Origin: Nitrospinaceae bacterium
Lineage (GTDB): Bacteria > Nitrospinota > Nitrospinia > Nitrospinales > VA-1
Assembly: GCA_029261675.1 (NCBI GenBank)
Contig: JAJDBA010000085.1
Span: 1 to 5,243 of the forward strand
Length of the DNA: 5,243 nucleotides
Direction: 5' to 3'
The notes under the pieces were generated by a model. It searched no databases, was not told the origin of the DNA, and saw nothing but the letters and a program-made list of their open reading frames with translations. The position numbers and the translations under genes are program-made. Positions 1-4,567 of this stretch are shown in pieces. Each line of letters begins with the position of its first letter. The first letter of the stretch is position 1.

Positions 1-1
1 G

Positions 2-583
2 GATCGTACCTTCTCAATATTGAAAATATTTGCAGCACGAGCTGGAGCAGAACTGGAAAGAAAACGAACAGAAATTGCCATGCGAAATATGGCCTATCAT
101 GATTCGTTGACTGGGTTGCCCAATCGTATTTTGTTTAATGACAGGCTGGAAATGGCTTTGGCAAGTGTGAAAAGGAGTAAACAAAAGATCGCGGTTTTGT
201 TCATCGATTTTGATGGCTTTAAAAGAATTAATGATACATTGGGACATTCGATTGGCGACGCATTACTGGAAGCTGTAGGGGGAAGATTAAAATCCTGCCT
301 ACGGGAAGAAGATACCGTAGCCCGATTGGGTGGTGATGAGTTTGTGTTGATTCTTCCGGAAATCAGTAGTCGCGATGCTGCTGGTATTCTAGCAGCAAAA
401 CTACTGGAGACCATACGCCCTGCATTCATGATTGAGGATAAAGAAGTAAAAATTACTCTTAGCATTGGAATCAGTCTTTTTCCTGACAATGGGGATACTG
501 TTAAAATATTGATAAAAAGAGCTGATGAAGCATTGTATCTCGCCAAAAATAGAGGGCGGGATTGTTATCAATTTTATAGTTAG
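2..583 (+). CDS. GGDEF diguanylate cyclase, C-terminal part (5' end outside window), probably GAF-GGDEF
   Basis: This is the C-terminal part of a diguanylate cyclase, which makes the second messenger c-di-GMP from two GTP. The frame is open from base 2, and the first residues (FSILKIFAARAGAELERKR) resemble the last strand and linker helix of a GAF sensor domain. The TTG at base 20 is therefore unlikely to be the real start, and the gene is cut by the left edge. The GGDEF domain is complete: DSLTGLPNR at about bases 104-130, the metal-binding FIDFDGFKRIND segment at about 200-235, the active-site RLGGDEF ending at base 343, and SIGISLFP at about 461-484. An RxxD inhibitory I-site (REED) lies exactly five residues before GGDEF, so product inhibition is expected. 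All signature residues are intact, so I expect an active cyclase. The N-terminal sensor and its ligand cannot be judged from this window. The MOSC gene starts 5 nt after the stop, suggesting one transcript. Confidence 0.93.
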   Translation, partial: DRTFSILKIFAARAGAELERKRTEIAMRNMAYHDSLTGLPNRILFNDRLEMALASVKRSKQKIAVLFIDFDGFKRINDTLGHSIGDALLEAVGGRLKSCLREEDTVARLGGDEFVLILPEISSRDAAGILAAKLLETIRPAFMIEDKEVKITLSIGISLFPDNGDTVKILIKRADEALYLAKNRGRDCYQFYS

Positions 584-588
584 AAAAA

Positions 589-1227
589 ATGATTAACCTT
601 GTCTCTTTAAATATTGCTCTACCTAAAAAAGTTAATTTGAACGGTGGAAGCAAAAAGCATTTAACCGGTATTTTTAAAAAGCCGGTAGATGAAAAAATTT
701 TTCTGGATGAATTGGGTTTTCGGGGCGATGGAGTGGGGGACTCCCGTATTCATGGCGGAAAGGATCTGGCTGTTTGTTCCTATTTCGTTGATCATTTCCC
801 CTATTGGGAAGTTGAATTGGATAGAGAAATGAAACCCGGTGCTTTTGGTGAAAACCTAAGTTTGTCTGGAATCAATGAAACTCAAATTAACATTGGTGAT
901 ATTTTTCGAGTCGGCGAGGCTGAAATTGAAGTGTCGCAACCACGCCAACCCTGTCACAAGCTGAATAAAGTTTTTAACCTTCAAGCAATGGCTTGCAAAG
1001 TTCAAACAACAGGATACACAGGTTGCTATTTCAGGGTAAAAAAAACAGGCTGGGTAGAACCGGACTCGGAATTAGAAAGAATACAGGAAGGGTTGGGGGG
1101 AATATCAATCGAAATGGTAAATGTCTTAATGTTTAAAGAAAAGAAAAATCCGGATTTGCTAAAAAAGGTTGTCAGTCTTCAAGCGCTATCAGTAGAGTGG
1201 CGTGAAAAATTTCAAAACCGTCTTTGA
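589..1227 (+). CDS. yiiM: YiiM-like MOSC domain protein
   Basis: This 212-residue protein belongs to the MOSC (molybdenum cofactor sulfurase C-terminal) family, close to E. coli YiiM (about 224 residues). YiiM binds molybdenum cofactor and detoxifies N-hydroxylated compounds such as 6-hydroxylaminopurine. Visible signatures are IHGGKDLAVCSY (residues 54-65), PGAFGENL (83-90) and SQPRQPCHKL (116-125), whose Cys122 is the conserved cofactor-ligand cysteine. The last 40 residues (about 173-212, including SLQALSVEWREKFQNRL) match the helical 3-alpha domain that follows MOSC in YiiM proteins. Length and domain order are normal and the protein is probably cytoplasmic. The ATG lies in an A-run 5 nt after the diguanylate cyclase stop, with no clear Shine-Dalgarno, so translation probably depends on coupling. 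The family call is secure. The actual substrate in this organism is inferred only from the family. Confidence 0.9.
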   Translation: MINLVSLNIALPKKVNLNGGSKKHLTGIFKKPVDEKIFLDELGFRGDGVGDSRIHGGKDLAVCSYFVDHFPYWEVELDREMKPGAFGENLSLSGINETQINIGDIFRVGEAEIEVSQPRQPCHKLNKVFNLQAMACKVQTTGYTGCYFRVKKTGWVEPDSELERIQEGLGGISIEMVNVLMFKEKKNPDLLKKVVSLQALSVEWREKFQNRL

Positions 1228-1257
1228 ATCCCTTCCACTTCTCCTCTCTTTGATAAT

Positions 1258-1812
1258 ATGAAAACCTTAGATTGGATCGCTATTTTAAAGGAGCATTTTA
1301 CTCCTGATGACCTTGAAGATGAAATCCTCTACGCTCTTCTCAATCACCTGATTGATTTGGGCCTTCTTGTTCCTTCCGAAAACGATTCTCTGCGATGGCA
1401 GGGGGTCGATAACGATCTAAAAGGTGAAGAACGAATACCTGTGATGCAAACCGATTTATTGAGAGTGTCTCAATCGGAATCGGGATTTGCTCTGCCATTT
1501 TTTCTCAGACTTGAAATCGTTCAATTGCCCACCCTCGAATCATTGCTTGAAGTCGAGGGTAAGAAAGAGAGAAGTAAAATCATTCCTCAGCCTGAGCGAT
1601 CATCTGATTTAAGCAATTTACAAATTGTTAAAAAGGTAGGTCGACAATTAGAGCCTTTCCTGAAAGCCGAAAGCACAATTGTATCGAGACTCATGGGGGA
1701 GCATACGACTAAAGCCGATGCGCGGCAATTGTTTCACTATATATTTGGCAAAATGGGTTCTAAAGCACAACCGCGAAAATGGGAACAACTGAGCCGAAAA
1801 AGGCATCGTTGA
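1258..1812 (+). CDS. hypothetical protein, 184 residues
   Basis: I do not recognise this protein. It has no signal peptide, no membrane segment and no cysteine. The N-terminal 40 residues (DWIAILKEHF, then DEILYALLNHLIDLGLLVP) read as two or three amphipathic helices followed by a turn, as in small helical or winged-helix folds. Residues 78-100 are more hydrophobic (FALPFFLRLEIVQLP). The centre (about 101-120) is polar and probably a linker. The C-terminal third is helical and strongly basic, ending QLSRKRHR, which could suit nucleic-acid or phospholipid contact, but that is speculation. The ATG is 30 nt after the yiiM stop, in the same reading frame, with no stop between them and no Shine-Dalgarno. 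It is probably the third gene of the cluster. Steady codon use and good length support a real gene; function is unknown. Confidence 0.75.
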   Translation: MKTLDWIAILKEHFTPDDLEDEILYALLNHLIDLGLLVPSENDSLRWQGVDNDLKGEERIPVMQTDLLRVSQSESGFALPFFLRLEIVQLPTLESLLEVEGKKERSKIIPQPERSSDLSNLQIVKKVGRQLEPFLKAESTIVSRLMGEHTTKADARQLFHYIFGKMGSKAQPRKWEQLSRKRHR

Positions 1813-1823
1813 TTTAGGATTCG

Positions 1824-1835
1824 GGTTGATCAACC
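1824..1835. repeat. 12-bp perfect palindrome between convergent genes
   Basis: GGTTGATCAACC is self-complementary and fills the gap between two convergent stop codons. On either strand it can form only a 4-bp stem with a 4-base loop, and it has no clean T-tract, so it would be a weak bidirectional terminator at best. A protein-binding site or chance are equally possible. Confidence 0.3.
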
Positions 1836-2108
1836 TTAAATATCTATAATATTGTCATCGTCCTTTTGTTTTTCGCTTGGAGTATAAGTGCGCGTATGGA
1901 ACTCCTGAGTATTTCTTGAGATAGATGCGCTATTGCTTTGAAATAGGTTCGCGGTAAATAAAACCACTCCTACCAACAGGGCTATAATGAAAAAGCTGAA
2001 TGCAAAAAAAGAGAGCAAAGCCAGTCCAAGTAAAATCCATATAACCAAAGAAATCTTTGTGGTCCATGGAATTTTTTGGTTTTGCCCTGGATGCTGAAAG
2101 AAAAACAT
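1836..2108 (-). CDS. small hairpin membrane protein, hypothetical
   Basis: This 90-residue protein has a short polar N-terminus (to about residue 18, with KIPWTTK just before the membrane), then an unbroken hydrophobic stretch of about 36 residues (about 20-55), then a hydrophilic tail. The stretch is too long for one helix and best fits two membrane helices with a tight turn around LLSFFAF, leaving both ends in the cytoplasm. The tail is polar and ends in an acidic and hydrophobic motif (KDDDNIIDI). Many small bacterial membrane proteins end in a similar VIDVE-type peptide, but I cannot assign a family. The ATG at 2108 has only a weak purine stretch upstream (AAGAAA). The gene is divergent from the zinc-ribbon gene and convergent with the upstream hypothetical gene, so it is probably transcribed alone. 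The clear membrane topology supports a real gene; function is unknown. Confidence 0.7.
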   Translation of the reverse strand: MFFFQHPGQNQKIPWTTKISLVIWILLGLALLSFFAFSFFIIALLVGVVLFTANLFQSNSASISRNTQEFHTRTYTPSEKQKDDDNIIDI

Positions 2109-2139
2109 ATTTTTATTTCTTAGAGTAATGAAGGTTTGG

Positions 2140-2145
2140 TATTAT
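2140..2145 (+). promoter_or_regulatory. possible -10 box for the zinc-ribbon/bolA pair
   Basis: TATTAT matches the TATAAT consensus at five of six positions and ends 5 nt before the ATG at 2151. Transcription would then begin about at the start codon, giving a leaderless mRNA, which agrees with the absence of a Shine-Dalgarno there. The best -35 at a 17-nt spacing (TTCTTA, 2117-2122) is poor. AT-rich sequence gives such matches by chance, so this is tentative. Confidence 0.3.
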
Positions 2146-2150
2146 CAATT

Positions 2151-2357
2151 ATGTCTGATTTAGCAATCATACCTTGCCCGGAGTGTGGAGTCAAAAACCG
2201 GATTCGCACTTATGACCCTGAAAAAATCCCGGTATGCGCGAAATGCAAAACGAAGCTGGTTGGCGATAAGGAACATGAGGCATTTTCCAAATTCAATGAG
2301 AACCTCAACCAGTTTAAAAACTTTCCCGATTTTGGATCGCGATCGAATAAAAAATAA
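2151..2357 (+). CDS. small zinc-ribbon protein (Trx2 N-terminal type)
   Basis: This 68-residue protein starts with a compact zinc ribbon: CPEC at residues 9-12 and CAKC at 29-32, separated by 16 residues, with the pattern IPCPECGVKNRIR...VCAKCKTKL. This closely resembles the short zinc-binding extension at the N-terminus of thioredoxin 2 (TrxC). The thioredoxin domain that normally follows is absent. Instead there is a short helical, charged segment (about 40-57) and an FPDFGSR tail ending in NSKK-like basic residues. It is therefore either a stand-alone ribbon or the remnant of a Trx2-like gene. I chose ATG 2151; an in-frame TTG at 2136 would add five residues but has no usable ribosome site. 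bolA follows after 37 nt on the same strand, so co-transcription is likely. Zinc binding is a confident inference; the partner and role are unknown. Confidence 0.8.
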   Translation: MSDLAIIPCPECGVKNRIRTYDPEKIPVCAKCKTKLVGDKEHEAFSKFNENLNQFKNFPDFGSRSNKK

Positions 2358-2394
2358 TCTTTAACCCTCAAACAACTACCTTTACATAAAAATT

Positions 2395-2673
2395 ATGGAT
2401 ACCGTTGAAATAATCGATAGAAACTTAAGAGAACAGCTCGAAGCTCAGCATGTGGAAATCATCGACGAAAGCCACCTTCATAGAGGACATAAAGCTGCTG
2501 GAGGCGGCGGGCATTATTCAGTCAAAGTAGTCTCGCCCAAATTTGAAAGTCTAAATATAATGGACCGTGTTCGACTGGTTCATAAAGCGCTGGATGTGGA
2601 AATGACAGGCACACCAAAGCTCATTCACGCTCTTCAGGTGAAAACCTTTTCTACCGATGAGTGGCCATCTTGA
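2395..2673 (+). CDS. bolA: BolA family protein
   Basis: This 92-residue protein is full length for the BolA family, small cytoplasmic proteins with a class II KH-like fold that pair with monothiol CGFS glutaredoxins to bind or pass on [2Fe-2S] clusters and that also affect stress responses. Seen directly are the family block EIIDESHLHRGH (residues 21-32), a glycine-rich AAGGGGHYSV segment (34-43), the helix-turn region FESLNIMDRVRLVHKAL (50-66) and LIHALQVKTFSTDEW (76-90). His78 in IHAL is the invariant cluster ligand. The loop holds histidines (27, 29, 32) and no cysteine, as in the histidine-type BolA1/IbaG-like branch. The symbol is given in the broad family sense. No monothiol glutaredoxin gene is visible nearby. 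The ATG has no Shine-Dalgarno. The gene follows the zinc-ribbon gene by 37 nt, probably in one transcript. Confidence 0.92.
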   Translation: MDTVEIIDRNLREQLEAQHVEIIDESHLHRGHKAAGGGGHYSVKVVSPKFESLNIMDRVRLVHKALDVEMTGTPKLIHALQVKTFSTDEWPS

Positions 2674-2692
2674 GTAGTTGTTTGCAGCGTCT

Positions 2693-3172
2693 CTACTCGC
2701 GGTAGACTTCCAGCTCTTCGCAGTTTTTTAAGTTTTCAGATTCGGTCAGAGCCTTATAGCCTTCTCGGGTATATTGGTTCTTATAGAGATCGAGTTTTAT
2801 GTATTTTTTACTTTGCGGCGAATCTGCAAAAGCTTTGGCACCTATGTCACCAATGACATTACCAAACATAGAGAGATCCTTTAATTTGGGGAAGTTTTCT
2901 GTGTTGGCAATCGCAATGGCACCATCGTCACCAATTTCATTTTGGTTGGCATTTAAAAGCTCCAAATTGCCCAAATAAGGCGATTCTGTAAGCGCCTCCA
3001 ATCCCTCATCAAATATTTGATTTCCTGGCAAAATCAATTGTTTTACTGTCTTAAGTGCTTCGTTCCTGGCCAACTCCATACAACCTCGAATACCGATATA
3101 TTTATCCCGAAGGATTAGGATGGTTCCATCTTCATGAAAGCTATCCTTAAGAATGTCATCAAGTTTACTCAT
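2693..3172 (-). CDS. small leucine-rich-repeat protein (ribonuclease-inhibitor type)
   Basis: The 159-residue product is almost entirely leucine-rich repeats of the RNase-inhibitor type. After a 15-residue cap come five consecutive repeats of exactly 27 residues (16-42, 43-69, 70-96, 97-123, 124-150) and a 9-residue start of a sixth. The shared pattern is LxxLxLxxNxIGDxGAxALA followed by seven variable residues; the middle repeats (NQNEIGDDGAIAIA, FGNVIGDIGAKAFA) are the clearest. Such folds form a curved beta/alpha scaffold for protein binding. There is no signal peptide or anchor, so it is predicted to be cytoplasmic, with an unknown partner. The start is well supported by AGGAG six bases upstream. 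It reads in the same direction as the cytochrome gene but is separated from it by a strong terminator, so it probably has its own promoter. Confidence 0.85.
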   Translation of the reverse strand: MSKLDDILKDSFHEDGTILILRDKYIGIRGCMELARNEALKTVKQLILPGNQIFDEGLEALTESPYLGNLELLNANQNEIGDDGAIAIANTENFPKLKDLSMFGNVIGDIGAKAFADSPQSKKYIKLDLYKNQYTREGYKALTESENLKNCEELEVYRE

Positions 3173-3178
3173 TTTTTT

Positions 3179-3183
3179 CTCCT
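3179..3183 (-). promoter_or_regulatory. Shine-Dalgarno of the leucine-rich-repeat gene
   Basis: On the minus strand AGGAG is followed by six A's and the ATG at 3172. This is a near-ideal ribosome site and fixes the start of the repeat protein. Confidence 0.85.
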
Positions 3184-3207
3184 GAAAATCTTTATTGCGA
3201 TGGGATG

Positions 3208-3235
3208 ATTCTAGCAGACCCTGGCTAGTTTTCGA
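3208..3235 (-). promoter_or_regulatory. candidate promoter of the leucine-rich-repeat gene
   Basis: Reading the minus strand, TCGAAA (3235-3230; 4 of 6 to the -35 consensus) and TAGAAT (3213-3208; 5 of 6 to the -10 consensus) are 16 nt apart. They lie between the upstream terminator and the ribosome site, where a promoter is needed if the gene is transcribed independently. The match is modest. Confidence 0.35.
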
Positions 3236-3241
3236 TAGGAC

Positions 3242-3279
3242 AAAAAAAATGCCGATCCTGCACTTGAGCAGGATCGGCA
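3242..3279 (-). terminator. Rho-independent terminator of the cytochrome operon
   Basis: A perfect 12-bp GC-rich stem (TGCCGATCCTGC at 3250-3261 pairing with 3268-3279) encloses a 6-base loop. On the minus strand it is followed at once by eight T's (3249-3242). It sits 14 bp past the cytochrome c stop codon. The + strand side has no T-run, so termination is directional and ends the respiratory operon before the leucine-rich-repeat gene. Confidence 0.95.
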
Positions 3280-3293
3280 GATAAAATTATGTT

Positions 3294-4550
3294 TTATAAA
3301 AGTGGGTCGAGGAACAAGCCATCGGTTTTCCATTTTTCCACCTCTTCTTTTGTTGGAACCGGTGGAACCGGCCTTTTGGCTGTGCGTTTATCCAGAGGGT
3401 CATGGAAAGTTCTAGCATAAGCTTCTGCCTTCCATAGGTATTGATGCTCGAATATTGTTCCCCAAGGAGCCATAGGTGTGTTGTCAACGCCTCGAGTTAC
3501 CCTTTTATACCAAAGGCCATCGGGCCAATCTTTAAGAAGGCCATCCACATGATCGGGCATCTTGTCTGTATCAGGGTTATTTTCATTTCTGAAGTCAAGG
3601 GCGCCTGTCATCATGGGAATACCATCTTTCCCATGACAGACTGCGCAATTGAGTCCTTCAGTAGCGGGGTGTGTGCCCTCAAATACTTGTTGACCCTCAG
3701 CTATTACCTCTGGGTCATCCCACCAAGTCCATTGTTCACCAAACTTGCCCTCAACCGGCATATTTGTAGGATCTCGAAGTGTCTTTAAATAGGAGGTCAA
3801 AGCGGACAGCTCATCTTCACTTAAATCATCTGCGTAATAAGTAGGCATGGCCTTGATTGATTTTGGATCATCAAAACCAGGAGACTGTTTCTTTCTAGGG
3901 TCTACTATTTGCTCTTTGATATAGTCTGTTGAGAATAACCCTATTTGTTTTGTGCCTAAATTCGGGCCACGATCTGAGTTACCTTCCCAGAACACCTTGT
4001 GACAGTTAAAACATTTGTTGTTCTCAAAGACTTCTCTTCCTGCAGCGATTACCTCAGGACCAGCTGCGTCCCCTAAAACTAGAGGGGGTTTGTTAAGCTT
4101 TGCTAACTCAAATTCAGGGTCAAACTGGGGTAGTTGTGCTGTTGCGGTTATAAATATTCCAGAAGCCAGTGCATAAGTCGCCAATAAACGCATTACCCAA
4201 GTGGAAGCAGATTTTTCTACTGTTAACGTTTTCCAGTCGAGAAGAGTGAAAAAACAAAATCCTACCAAGGCAAAAGCGACAAATTCAATTTGCCACCAAA
4301 TGGGGAAATTAAATTTACCTGCAACCACCCAAATTATTGCGCCAAGAATTATTATGAAAGGAATTTTGAACTTTACGTTCTGGAAAGCGGTTTTTTCTTT
4401 AGGTTTTTGTGGCTTTAACTTGAGCAGGACGAAGTAGGTGACAATCAATGCTATTCCACAACCTAGGCCCAAAACTCCAAAAATATTAAAGAGTGCATAG
4501 AGTGCACTAAGTATTAATATCAGACCAATAATGACCACATCAATGTTCAT
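3294..4550 (-). CDS. membrane-anchored di-haem cytochrome c (5 TM helices + two c domains)
   Basis: This 418-residue respiratory protein joins a membrane domain to two periplasmic class I cytochrome c domains. Five hydrophobic helices lie at about residues 5-21, 23-43, 62-78, 84-105 and 118-138. The lysine-rich loop after helix 2 fits the cytoplasmic side, which puts the C-terminal domains in the periplasm. Domain 1 (about 161-260) has the haem site CFNCH (180-184) and a probable distal ligand Met235 in IKAMPTYY. Domain 2 (about 276-384) has CAVCH (302-306) and probable ligand Met360 in NTPMAPWG. The domains start with similar helices (PEVIAAGREVFE and PEVIAEGQQVFE), showing duplication. The protein is expected to carry electrons to or from the CydA-like subunit encoded 15 nt upstream. 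The membrane part resembles no family I can name; it could act as a subunit II in place of CydB, but that is inference. Confidence 0.88.
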   Translation of the reverse strand: MNIDVVIIGLILILSALYALFNIFGVLGLGCGIALIVTYFVLLKLKPQKPKEKTAFQNVKFKIPFIIILGAIIWVVAGKFNFPIWWQIEFVAFALVGFCFFTLLDWKTLTVEKSASTWVMRLLATYALASGIFITATAQLPQFDPEFELAKLNKPPLVLGDAAGPEVIAAGREVFENNKCFNCHKVFWEGNSDRGPNLGTKQIGLFSTDYIKEQIVDPRKKQSPGFDDPKSIKAMPTYYADDLSEDELSALTSYLKTLRDPTNMPVEGKFGEQWTWWDDPEVIAEGQQVFEGTHPATEGLNCAVCHGKDGIPMMTGALDFRNENNPDTDKMPDHVDGLLKDWPDGLWYKRVTRGVDNTPMAPWGTIFEHQYLWKAEAYARTFHDPLDKRTAKRPVPPVPTKEEVEKWKTDGLFLDPLL

Positions 4551-4560
4551 TTAAAATCCA

Positions 4561-4567
4561 CTCCCTT
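4561..4567 (-). promoter_or_regulatory. Shine-Dalgarno of the cytochrome c gene, overlapping the upstream stop
   Basis: On the minus strand AAGGGAG begins inside the TAA stop of the CydA-like gene (4568-4566) and lies 10 nt before the ATG at 4550. The overlap suggests translational coupling, and so matched production of the two subunits. Confidence 0.8.

Noticed and set aside
20..22. TTG at base 20 as the start of the diguanylate cyclase
   Set aside because: The frame is open to the window edge and the upstream residues continue a GAF-like sequence, so the true start lies outside the window.
97..546. 149-codon open frame on the minus strand opposite the diguanylate cyclase
   Set aside because: It lies fully antisense to an unmistakable GGDEF domain, and its product is serine-rich with no recognisable fold.
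2335..2344. 10-bp palindrome GATCGCGATC near the end of the zinc-ribbon gene
   Set aside because: It is inside codons for the GSRS tail, occurs once, and has no T-tract or partner site; probably chance.
2672..2698. Possible hairpin GAGTAG/CTACTC between the bolA and leucine-rich-repeat stops
   Set aside because: The stem is only 6 bp with a 15-base loop, it overlaps both gene ends and has no T-tract, so it does not qualify as a terminator.
3441..3788. 115-codon open frame on the + strand
   Set aside because: It is antisense to the second haem domain of the cytochrome c gene, and its product has no family signature.
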